DNA from: an uncultured Collinsella sp. | Lineage (GTDB): Bacteria; Actinomycetota; Coriobacteriia; Coriobacteriales; Coriobacteriaceae | Length of the DNA stretch: 10,350 nt | Assembly (NCBI GenBank): GCA_902464485.1 | Contig: CABQJJ010000057.1 | Span: forward strand, 1 to 10,350 | Direction: 5' to 3' | Shown here: positions 1-6,174 of the stretch, in pieces | How positions within the stretch are numbered: the stretch's first letter is position 1 | Layout: each line of letters starts with the position of its first letter | Notes under the pieces: generated by a model | What the model saw: only the letters and a program-made list of their open reading frames with translations | Told to the model about the DNA's origin: nothing | Databases searched by the model: none | Made by a program: the position numbers and the translations under genes

Positions 1-510
1 GATTCGGTTCCCCGGGGCTTTGACGTCGTGGTTTCGACGCGTTGGCCCGAGGTCGTCCAGATTTGCGAGGACAAGCATTGCCCGTGCGTACTGCACGATG
101 GCACGTTGAGGAGCGAGAGCGTGCGTGCCGGCCTTGCCTGGGGAGCCGATCACGGCTGGAAGGGTTGCCTGTTTTTGCCGGGTGACCAGCCGCTCGTGAG
201 CTCGGATTCTTTTAAGGCCATGGTTCGTGCATTTGACGAGCGTGGCCGCAAGCATCCAGTGCGCTTGGCGTGCAATGGTGAGCCTTCGAGCCCGGTGCTC
301 TTCCCGGCGCAGCTGTTCGACGCGCTTATGCTTCTCGAAGGCAAGGACGGCGGGGGCTCGATTCTCAAAGGCCGCGTCGGCGTTGCGTTGGTCGAAGCGC
401 GCGCCTATGAGCTGTGGGATGTCGATACCGCCAAGGGCCAGCGCCGCATAACGGAGCATATCGCCGCCTGCTCGTATTTTGATCGCGTGGCCAACTGTAT
501 GAATCGATAA
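1..510 (+). CDS. mocA: MocA-like molybdenum cofactor cytidylyltransferase, 5'-truncated by window edge
   Basis: The frame is open from the first base, so the gene starts upstream of the window; the GTG at 28 is merely an internal valine codon. About 169 C-terminal residues are visible. They fit the MobA-like NTP-transferase fold: a strand ending in LPGDQPLV (the acidic Mg-binding segment of the family), then SSPVLFP and the GKDGGGSIL stretch that matches the 'GNPVLFP...GDxGxR' region of MocA proteins, and a C-terminal DVDTAKGQRRI resembling the family's 'DIDTPED' end. The N-terminal nucleotide-binding GxSxRxG loop would lie outside. Family members transfer CMP from CTP to Mo-molybdopterin, giving the MCD form used by xanthine-dehydrogenase-type hydroxylases. 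Its setting next to hyuA and near yqeC, yqeB and xdhC supports MocA rather than MobA, though a related nucleotidyltransferase is possible. The stop codon TAA forms part of the next gene's ribosome-binding site, so the two are probably co-transcribed. Confidence 0.78.
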   Translation, partial: DSVPRGFDVVVSTRWPEVVQICEDKHCPCVLHDGTLRSESVRAGLAWGADHGWKGCLFLPGDQPLVSSDSFKAMVRAFDERGRKHPVRLACNGEPSSPVLFPAQLFDALMLLEGKDGGGSILKGRVGVALVEARAYELWDVDTAKGQRRITEHIAACSYFDRVANCMNR

Positions 511-518
511 GGAGCAAC

Positions 519-1886
519 ATGATCATCATCAAACACGGCGCGCTCGTGACGCCCCAGGGGCTTCGTCGCGCCGACCTTGCCATGGATGGCGATAAGATCG
601 TGCGGATCGCCGCGACGATTGAGCCGGGCGCGGATGATACCGTCCAGGACGCCACGGGCTGCTGGGTGTTTCCCGGCTTTATCGACGGCCATACGCACAT
701 GCAGTGTTGGACCGGCATGGACTGGACGGCAGATAGCTTTGAGACCGGCACACGCGCGGCTGCCTGCGGCGGTACCACGACCATCGTGGACTACGCGACG
801 GCCGACCGCGGCGTGACCATGCCCGATGCCCTTGCCGAGTGGCATCGCCGTGCCGACGGCACCTGCACGGCCAACTATGCCTTCCATATGGCACTTGCCG
901 AGTGGAACGAGCGCAACCGCGCCGATCTTTCTGCCATGCGCGAGGCAGGCGTGTCGTCGTTTAAGACCTACTTTGCCTATGACCACCTGCGCCTGGACGA
1001 TGCCGAGACCCTTGAGGTGTTGGAGGAGCTCAAGCGCGTGGGCGGCATCCTGTGCGTGCATTGCGAGAACGGCACGCTGGTTAACGCGCTGCAGAAGCGC
1101 GTGTTCGAGCAGGGGATTCACGGGCCCGAGGGCCATGCGCTCAGCCGTCCGGACGTGTGCGAGGGCGAAGCCGTGAGCCGTCTGCTGTACTTGGCACACC
1201 TTGCCGGTGACGCCCCGGTCAACGTGGTGCATCTTTCGACCAAGCTGGGGCTCGAGGCCATTCGTGCGGCCAGGGCGCGCGGGCAGAAGAATATCTATGT
1301 CGAGACCTGCCCTCAGTATCTGATGCTCGACGACACCTGCTATTTAGAGCAGGGCGAGGACGGCTTTGCAGGCGCCAAGTATGTGATGAGCCCGCCGCTG
1401 CGCCATGCAGGCGACCGCGCTGCGCTGCGCGAGGCGCTTGTGGCCGGCGAGATCGATACTATCGCCACCGACCACTGCAGCTTTAACCTGCACGGGCAAA
1501 AGGACCGCGGCCGCGACGACTTCCGTGCGATTCCCAACGGCGGACCCGGCGTGGAGCATCGTCCCGTCGCGATTGCCACGAGCTTTGAGGGGCAGCTGGG
1601 CCCCGAGGACCTCTGCCGCCTGATGAGCGAGAACCCGGCCCGCGTCTTTGGCATGTATCCGCGCAAGGGGTGCCTGGCCGAGGGCGCCGACGCCGATGTG
1701 TGCGTATGGGATTCCCAGGCGCGCTGGACCATTCGCGCGGCGACGCAGCATCAGGCCGTGGATTACACGCCGCTTGAGGGCTTTGAGGCGCATGGCCGCG
1801 CCAAGGCTGTCTACGTCAACGGCGTGCTGGTGGCCCGCGACGGCGAACCCACCGGAGCCCAGCCCGGTCGCTACGTTCCCCGCTAG
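519..1886 (+). CDS. hyuA: Dihydropyrimidinase / D-hydantoinase family cyclic amidohydrolase
   Basis: This 455-residue protein has the usual length of dihydropyrimidinase/hydantoinase enzymes, which hydrolyse cyclic ureides and imides with a carboxylated-lysine-bridged dinuclear metal centre in a TIM barrel. All expected ligands are visible: His58 and His60 in DGHTH, Lys149 in SSFKTYFAY (with Tyr154 as the substrate/oxyanion tyrosine), His181 in HCEN, His238 in VVHLS and Asp318 in ATDHCSF. The family segment DFRAIPNGGPGVEHR lies at 334-348. The ATG at 519 is preceded by AAGGAG (509-514), which overlaps the mocA stop, so expression is probably coupled. Enzymes of this type (HyuA/YgeZ) occur in anaerobic purine-degradation clusters with selenium-dependent hydroxylases. 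That role fits the neighbouring genes but is inferred; a pyrimidine or hydantoin substrate remains possible. Allantoinase is less likely because of the clear dihydropyrimidinase-type motifs. Confidence 0.88.
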   Translation: MIIIKHGALVTPQGLRRADLAMDGDKIVRIAATIEPGADDTVQDATGCWVFPGFIDGHTHMQCWTGMDWTADSFETGTRAAACGGTTTIVDYATADRGVTMPDALAEWHRRADGTCTANYAFHMALAEWNERNRADLSAMREAGVSSFKTYFAYDHLRLDDAETLEVLEELKRVGGILCVHCENGTLVNALQKRVFEQGIHGPEGHALSRPDVCEGEAVSRLLYLAHLAGDAPVNVVHLSTKLGLEAIRAARARGQKNIYVETCPQYLMLDDTCYLEQGEDGFAGAKYVMSPPLRHAGDRAALREALVAGEIDTIATDHCSFNLHGQKDRGRDDFRAIPNGGPGVEHRPVAIATSFEGQLGPEDLCRLMSENPARVFGMYPRKGCLAEGADADVCVWDSQARWTIRAATQHQAVDYTPLEGFEAHGRAKAVYVNGVLVARDGEPTGAQPGRYVPR

Positions 1887-1897
1887 CAAGAAGGCCG

Positions 1898-1975
1898 CCA
1901 GGGTAGCTTATTTGGGAGATGATTTTTCAACATCGGGTAGCTAAAACGGCCCCGTCCTGAATTAGCTATCCCTGG
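1898..1975. repeat. Three copies of a GGGTAGCTWA motif in the convergent hyuA/yqeC gap
   Basis: The 79-bp gap between the two convergent stops carries GGGTAGCTTA at 1901-1910 (preceded by CCA), GGGTAGCTAA at 1935-1944, and the inverted TTAGCTATCCC at 1962-1972 (followed by TGG). Copy 2 can pair with copy 3 through a 10-bp stem with one bulged base and a 17-nt loop that itself holds ACGG-CC-CCGT. Copy 1 can pair with the same copy 3, so the two folds exclude each other. There is no U-tract on either strand, so a canonical intrinsic terminator is not evident. It may be a dispersed palindromic repeat or a bidirectional transcript-end structure. Copy 3 overlaps the last bases of yqeC, including its TAG stop at 1966-1968. 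Confidence 0.5.
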
Positions 1976-2703
1976 AGGCTGGTGGCGATGATGGGGCGGT
2001 TGAGGGCCGCCTCGAAGCGGTCGGCCATCGTGGGGTCGTTGAGCGTGTCGACTTGGTTGAGCATGATGCGAGCGGTGCTGAGCCCCAGCTCCTGCAGCTC
2101 GGCATTGAGCACCCGGGCGACGCGTTCGGGCGTGGCGATGTCGGTTGCCTCGCAGCCGCAGCGTTCGCAAAAGAGCTCGGGGCGGTGGACAGCCTCATCG
2201 ACGGGTCTGCCAAAACCTGAGGCGCCGACGATCCAGACGATGTTGGCCGTGTCAGAGGGAATCACCGGCTCCCAGGCGGCGTGGGCCTTGAGCGGGAGCC
2301 GCTTGCTGCCATCCGCCTCGGCCAAGACGTAGTCAAAGCGCTGGGACAGTTGGTCGAGCGGCTCGGCGGGGGCGGACAGCTTGCCCGTCTCCGGGTCTAA
2401 GACGCCTGCCTGGCAGATGCTTCCGCGCGCAAGGCCCGCGCAGGCCTCGCAGGTGCAGCCGGGGGCATGCAGGACGCCCGGCTTCCAAGGCGCGGCGTCC
2501 AAACGGCGGTTCGACCCGTCCCATGGCACGCCGGCGACGGGAAACATATGCGTGGTTGTGCAGAGGAGCACGCGGCCGCCAGCGCGCATGAGCTCAAGAC
2601 CCAGCGTCTTTAGCAAGGTCGACTTGCCGCCGCTGCCGATAATCGCGGTAATGCCCGGCTCGATTCTGAGCGCCGAGGCAAGATTGCCGCTAACCGTTTC
2701 CAT
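1966..2703 (-). CDS. yqeC: Selenium-dependent hydroxylase accessory protein YqeC
   Basis: The 245-residue product has a P-loop, GSGGKST (23-29), followed by a strand and CTTTHMFP (48-55), then VLAEADGSKRLPLKAHAAWEP (127-146 region), an acidic-to-basic signature typical of YqeC, and LNQVDT (215-220), an NKxD-like guanine/adenine-recognition position. YqeC is a marker of organisms using SelD to make the labile selenium cofactor of molybdenum hydroxylases; its exact chemistry is unsettled, but NTP-dependent maturation is likely. Two cysteine groups stand out: C83, C85, C88 and C97, and C179, C182 and C184. The ATG complementary to 2701-2703 has only a weak upstream GGCGGTG as ribosome-binding site. 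It is transcribed divergently from yqeB and convergently to hyuA, so it is a single-gene transcription unit within the cluster. Confidence 0.85.
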   Translation of the reverse strand: METVSGNLASALRIEPGITAIIGSGGKSTLLKTLGLELMRAGGRVLLCTTTHMFPVAGVPWDGSNRRLDAAPWKPGVLHAPGCTCEACAGLARGSICQAGVLDPETGKLSAPAEPLDQLSQRFDYVLAEADGSKRLPLKAHAAWEPVIPSDTANIVWIVGASGFGRPVDEAVHRPELFCERCGCEATDIATPERVARVLNAELQELGLSTARIMLNQVDTLNDPTMADRFEAALNRPIIATSLQG

Positions 2704-2805
2704 CTGTTCACCGCCGTATAATACTGTGATAATAAATAATCATCAGAGTAGCGGTCGAACCGCTTTTGCTCTGCTCAAACCGTAGCACAGGGAGGTGCCC
2801 CGGGA
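2704..2805. promoter_or_regulatory. Divergent yqeC/yqeB promoter region with phased ATAATA repeats
   Basis: This 102-bp gap separates the divergent starts. A 24-bp A/T-dominated stretch (2717-2740) sits in otherwise GC-rich DNA. It contains a perfect -10-like TATAAT on the + strand at 2717-2722, placing a yqeB transcript start near 2729, although no convincing -35 hexamer is found at 15-19 bp. On the - strand, ATAATA at 2718-2723 and 2729-2734 reads as TATTAT, and the distal one could serve yqeC with a leader of about 20 nt. The two ATAATA copies are 11 bp apart, one helical turn, which could also suit a regulator. The yqeB ribosome-binding site GGAGGTG is at 2791-2797. Confidence 0.5.
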
Positions 2806-3600
2806 ATGCTCGTTTATGTTCGCGGTGCCGGCGATATCGCCACGGGCGTTGCCGCTCGCTTGGTGCGCGCCGGCGTGTCGGTTGTCATGGCCGATATCGC
2901 GGTTCCCACGTGCATCCGTCGCACAATCAGTTTTTGCGAGGCCATTCGCCTGGGCGAGGTCCAGGTCGAGGGCATTCGCGCTCGCTTGGCGCAGACGCCG
3001 ACAGAGGCGCTTGCAATTACCGAGGCCGGAGACGTGGCCGTCGTGGTAGACCCCCAGGCCAAGATGCTCGACGAACTGAAGCCCGCTGCTGTGGTTGACG
3101 CGATTCTGGCCAAGCGCAACTTGGGCACCACGCGCGATATGGCGCCTGTCGTCATCGCCGTGGGGCCGGGCTTTACCGCGACGGTCGATTGCGACGCCGT
3201 GGTCGAGACCATGCGCGGTCATTTTCTCGGCCGCGTCATTACCCAGGGCTCGCCCCAGCCCAACACGGGCGTGCCGGGTGTCATCGCCGGCTATGGCAAG
3301 GAGCGTGTTATCCACAGCCCCGCTGCCGGTGTGTTTAGGTCCGACCATGCGATCGGCGATATCGTGAGCGCCGGAGACGTGATTGGCTACGCGGGCGATA
3401 CGCCCATGTGCACGCAGATCGATGGCTGCTTGCGCGGCCTTTTGGCCGACGGCGTTCAGGTGACCGAGGGCTTTAAATGTGCCGACGTCGACCCGCGGGG
3501 CGATGCCAGCTATATCAACTATATTTCGGACAAGGCGACGTCGGTCGGCGGCGGCGTGCTCGAGGCGCTCGCCATGCTCACCGACGTTTTTAGGGGATAG
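2806..3600 (+). CDS. yqeB: Selenium-dependent molybdenum hydroxylase system protein YqeB
   Basis: The 264-residue product matches the YqeB (EF2563) family. It begins with a Rossmann-like VRGAGDIATGVAARL (5-19), then VPTCIRRTISFCEA (33-46), a family signature in which 'PT-IRR' and 'SF-EA' are characteristic. VIAVGPGF (116-123) and RGHFLGRVITQGS (137-149) follow, and the C-terminal half has a biotinyl-lipoyl-like motif with GDIVSAGDVIGYAG (184-197), IDGCLRGLLADG (205-216) and DVDPRG (227-232). The role is maturation of selenium-dependent molybdenum hydroxylases, inferred in the field from strict co-occurrence with selD and yqeC; the reaction is not settled. The ATG is supported by GGAGGTG ending 8 nt before it. 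The gene leads a probable yqeB-xdhC operon with a 9-bp gap. Cys36 and Cys44 fall inside the signature and may deserve attention as possible selenium or sulfur handlers. Confidence 0.88.
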   Translation: MLVYVRGAGDIATGVAARLVRAGVSVVMADIAVPTCIRRTISFCEAIRLGEVQVEGIRARLAQTPTEALAITEAGDVAVVVDPQAKMLDELKPAAVVDAILAKRNLGTTRDMAPVVIAVGPGFTATVDCDAVVETMRGHFLGRVITQGSPQPNTGVPGVIAGYGKERVIHSPAAGVFRSDHAIGDIVSAGDVIGYAGDTPMCTQIDGCLRGLLADGVQVTEGFKCADVDPRGDASYINYISDKATSVGGGVLEALAMLTDVFRG

Positions 3601-3609
3601 GAAGCGGCG

Positions 3610-4653
3610 ATGGAAAAGCTCGATGTGGTGAATGCAGCGCTTGGCGCCCTGAAGGCTGGTAAGACGTGCGAGCTGGTGGTCGTGGCCGGAACGGCGGGTT
3701 CGTCGCCGCGCGGCGTGGGCGCCTGGATGGCCGTCTTTGCCGATGGCAGCCAAGCAGGTACCATCGGCGGCGGCAAGATTGAGCTCTTTGCGCTGGATGA
3801 GGCGCGCGAGCTCCTGAGCGCGGAGCAGTCGCGTCTGGTCCGCTACACCATGGGCGGCGAGAACTCCGATACCGGCATGATCTGCGGCGGGGCCATCTGC
3901 CTGTGCTACCTGCATCTGGATGCGACCCAGGCACCGTTGTTCCAGTCGGTTGCCGACGTCTTGGCCTATCGGCGCATCGGCGACTTCGTCATTGACTTTG
4001 AGCCGTTTATCGCAAGCGCGCTCGAGGGCGATGTGGCCGAGTACCATGGCGAGGAATCGCGCCGCACCATTGCGGGCTGCCCCGGGCTTTCGCTGGCGGA
4101 AGAGGGGAGCAACGTCACCTACACCAACGCCGCCTCCGAGATTCCTCCCGCGCACATCGAGACGCTCTGCCCCGAGGGCCTGACCTATATCTTTGGCTGC
4201 GGACACGTGGGTGCTGCGACGGCGCGGGTGCTCACGGCGGCGGGCTTTGCCGTCGTGGCTTGCGACGACCGCCCCGGCACGCTGACCCCCGAATGGGTGC
4301 CCGGTGTCTACGACCGTCGTCTGGTCGACTACAAGAACCTGAGCAAGCAGTGCCCCATCGGCCCGCGCGACCTAGTGGTCGTCGCCACGGCGGGTCACAA
4401 GTCCGATATCGACGTGGTGATTCAGGCCATGCGCGCCAAGCCCGCCTATCTGGGCTGCTTGGGTTCGCGCCGTAAGACGGCCTTTGTGCGCGCCCGCCTG
4501 GAGCAGGAGGGCTTTACGCAGGACCAGATCGACGGGCTGCACCTGCCGATCGGCGTTGCCATCGAGGCCGAGGATCCCGAGGAGATTGCCATCTCCATCG
4601 CTGCCGAGATGATCAACCTGCGCCGCACCAAGCTCGTCCCCCGCAAGCGCTAG
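3610..4653 (+). CDS. xdhC: XdhC/CoxI family molybdenum hydroxylase maturation protein
   Basis: The 347-residue product has both XdhC domains. The N-terminal part shows GSSPRGVGAWM (30-40), GTIGGGKIE (50-58) and the conserved-cysteine MICGG (90-94), followed by C97 and C99. The C-terminal Rossmann domain shows IFGCGHVGAA (194-203), CDDRP (218-222), VVATAGHKSD (257-266), YLGCLGSRRKT (280-290) and LPIGVAIEAEDPEEIAISIAAEMI (312-335 region). XdhC proteins bind the molybdenum cofactor, promote its sulfuration and hand it to xanthine-dehydrogenase-type apoenzymes. Next to yqeB this one probably serves a selenium-dependent enzyme. The ATG follows the yqeB stop by 9 bp with GGAAG (3601-3605 region) as ribosome-binding site, implying one transcript. 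The family's usual GAGHVG is GCGHVG here, adding a cysteine at the nucleotide-binding loop. Confidence 0.9.
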   Translation: MEKLDVVNAALGALKAGKTCELVVVAGTAGSSPRGVGAWMAVFADGSQAGTIGGGKIELFALDEARELLSAEQSRLVRYTMGGENSDTGMICGGAICLCYLHLDATQAPLFQSVADVLAYRRIGDFVIDFEPFIASALEGDVAEYHGEESRRTIAGCPGLSLAEEGSNVTYTNAASEIPPAHIETLCPEGLTYIFGCGHVGAATARVLTAAGFAVVACDDRPGTLTPEWVPGVYDRRLVDYKNLSKQCPIGPRDLVVVATAGHKSDIDVVIQAMRAKPAYLGCLGSRRKTAFVRARLEQEGFTQDQIDGLHLPIGVAIEAEDPEEIAISIAAEMINLRRTKLVPRKR

Positions 4654-4685
4654 TCGCATCCCAAATGAGCTGCCCCAGCCCTCTG

Positions 4686-4695
4686 CCGCATGCGG
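4686..4695. promoter_or_regulatory. 10-bp perfect palindrome upstream of permease promoter
   Basis: CCGCATGCGG is self-complementary and centred roughly 46 bp upstream of the start site expected from the TATAAT at 4724-4729. The position would suit a regulator bound just upstream of RNA polymerase, but a GC-rich palindrome this short can occur by chance. No second copy was noticed elsewhere in the window. Confidence 0.22.
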
Positions 4696-4723
4696 GTCAA
4701 AATGCTACCTGTGCTATATGCCC

Positions 4724-4729
4724 TATAAT
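4724..4729 (+). promoter_or_regulatory. Perfect -10 box (TATAAT) for the permease gene
   Basis: TATAAT matches the consensus exactly in an otherwise GC-rich sequence. Transcription would start near 4736, giving a leader of about 45 nt before the ATG at 4781. No good -35 hexamer is seen at the usual distance, so an activator may be needed. The box lies inside the region that a longer reading of the permease (ATG 4718) would translate, which argues against that longer start. Confidence 0.55.
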
Positions 4730-4780
4730 GTCCGCCCGTTGAGCGGCATGGGGCCGCTGCCTAGGGTATGGGAGGCGCAA

Positions 4781-6094
4781 ATGGCAGAGTCAGCAGCAGG
4801 GGACGCCCTGTTCGAGCGTACGGGAAAAGTTTCGTTTGTGCAGGTATTGCCCCATGCACTGCAGCATGTGCTGGCGGCATTCGCGGGTATCGTCACGCCC
4901 GCCATCATCATTGCGTCGGTCTGCGGCTTTACCCCTCAAGAGGAGGCCGCTGTCATCCAGGCGTCGCTCGTCCTCTCGGCGCTCGACATTTTCCTTCAAC
5001 AGTTCCCCATAAAAGGCGTCGTCGGTTCGGGCCTGCCCATCGTGATGGGCGCGAGCTTCACCTTCGTGCCGGCGCTCAAGGCAGTCGGTCTTGAGCTTGG
5101 CTTTGAGGCCGTGCTGGGCGCCCAGGTAATCGGTGGCGCGCTCGTCGTACTCTTCGGCCTGCTGTTTAGGCGCGTGAGCTTTCTGTTCCCGGCCCCGGTG
5201 CTTGGCACCGTCATCTTTGTCATTGGCCTGTCGCTATGCCCAGTGGCAGTTGCCTCCATGGCGGGCGGGGAGGGCGCGGCCGATTTTGGCAGTGTCACCA
5301 ACTGGGCCGTCGCGCTCGTGACGTTCGTCGTCACCTTTATGGCCGGTAACTACGGCAAGGGCGCGCTTAGGCTGGGCAGCATCCTGGCCGGTATCTGCGC
5401 GGGCTTTGTTTTGGCTGCGGTGTTGGGCATGGTCGATTTCTCGGCAATCGCGACCGCCAGCTGGTTTGCTCCGCCTGCCCTGGGCGCCCATCGCCTGGTG
5501 TTCGACCCGGCCGCGTGCGCCGTCGTGGGCGTAGTCGCCATTGTCAACGCCGTGCAGGTCATGGGCGAGTTTGCCGCTGTGTCGTCCGCTGCGCTCGATG
5601 CCCCTGCGACCGATAGCCAGATCTCGGGTGGCCTGATCGCCAACGGCCTGGTCGGTATGCTGTCGGGCTTTTTGGGCGGCGTCCCCACGGCAACCTTTGG
5701 CCAGAATGTGGGCATTATCGCTGAGAACAAGGTTGTCAACCGCATGGTCTTTACGCTTGCCGCCGCCATCTTGCTCATCGCGGGCCTGCTGCCCAAGTGC
5801 GCGGCAGTGCTCACGTCCATTCCGCAGCCGGTAATCGGCGGCGCCACGATCGGCGTGTTCGCAACCATCGGCATGAACGGTGTGGTCATGTTTGCCCGCC
5901 ACGGCCTGTCTCAGCGCGATACCACGCTCATGGGTCTCTCTATCGCTTTTGGCACGGGCATTGAGCGCACGGCCGGCGCGCTTGCCGGCGCTGGATTCCC
6001 CGCATGGGTCGGCACCGTCTTTGGCGGATCCTCCATTGCCGTCGCCGCACTTGTCGCCGTCGTCCTCAACCTGGTCCTGCCTCGCCAAAAATAA
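4781..6094 (+). CDS. NCS2 family nucleobase:cation symporter (xanthine/uric acid/uracil permease type)
   Basis: From ATG 4781 the product is 437 residues. It is preceded by GGGAGG at 4770-4775. The in-frame ATG 4718 would add 21 residues but has no ribosome-binding site and lies at a -10 box, so it was not chosen. The protein is strongly hydrophobic with about 12-14 membrane segments and NCS2 landmarks: LQHVLAAFAGIVTPAIII (27-44, with the TM1 His29), GSGLPIVMGASFTFV (82-96), GEFAAVSS (262-269, candidate substrate-binding Glu263), the signature-type GQNVGIIAENK (307-317) and PQPVIGGATIGVF (349-360). The family motif has Thr where this has Asn316. Ser92 appears to align with XanQ Asn93, a specificity position, so xanthine versus uric acid cannot be decided. 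It follows xdhC by 127 bp with its own promoter; context points to purine import for the nearby hydroxylase pathway. Confidence 0.9.
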   Translation: MAESAAGDALFERTGKVSFVQVLPHALQHVLAAFAGIVTPAIIIASVCGFTPQEEAAVIQASLVLSALDIFLQQFPIKGVVGSGLPIVMGASFTFVPALKAVGLELGFEAVLGAQVIGGALVVLFGLLFRRVSFLFPAPVLGTVIFVIGLSLCPVAVASMAGGEGAADFGSVTNWAVALVTFVVTFMAGNYGKGALRLGSILAGICAGFVLAAVLGMVDFSAIATASWFAPPALGAHRLVFDPAACAVVGVVAIVNAVQVMGEFAAVSSAALDAPATDSQISGGLIANGLVGMLSGFLGGVPTATFGQNVGIIAENKVVNRMVFTLAAAILLIAGLLPKCAAVLTSIPQPVIGGATIGVFATIGMNGVVMFARHGLSQRDTTLMGLSIAFGTGIERTAGALAGAGFPAWVGTVFGGSSIAVAALVAVVLNLVLPRQK

Positions 6095-6107
6095 CGCCCC
6101 ATATATG

Positions 6108-6174
6108 AGTTGCGGTGAAATACGGACTGTTTAAGCTAACTAAGCTGTCAAACAGTCCCTATTTCACCGCAACT
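6108..6174. repeat. 25-bp near-perfect inverted repeat with 17-nt loop
   Basis: Arm 6108-6132 and arm 6150-6174 are reverse complements at 24 of 25 positions (the only mismatch is C6123 against C6159). The loop 6133-6149 contains two AGCT tetramers that could extend the fold. The element begins 13 bp after the permease stop. It is much longer than a typical intrinsic terminator and is not GC-rich (arms read roughly AGTTGCGGTGAAATA then GGACTGTTT). A TTTT run occurs only 3 bp after the second arm (6178-6181 region). It may terminate the permease transcript, but its length and symmetry suggest a dispersed palindromic repeat or a small non-autonomous mobile element. Confidence 0.72.

Noticed and set aside
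28..30. GTG as the start of the first gene
   Set aside because: The frame is open back to base 1 and the family's N-terminal nucleotide-binding loop is missing, so the gene begins outside the window.
2743..4206. 487-codon open frame on the - strand opposite yqeB and xdhC
   Set aside because: It mirrors two well-supported genes, has no family resemblance and no good ribosome-binding site; long antisense frames are common in GC-rich DNA.
5234..6088. 284-codon - strand frame opposite the permease
   Set aside because: Composition is low-complexity His/Arg/Gly/Asp, the antisense of a membrane protein; no recognisable domain.
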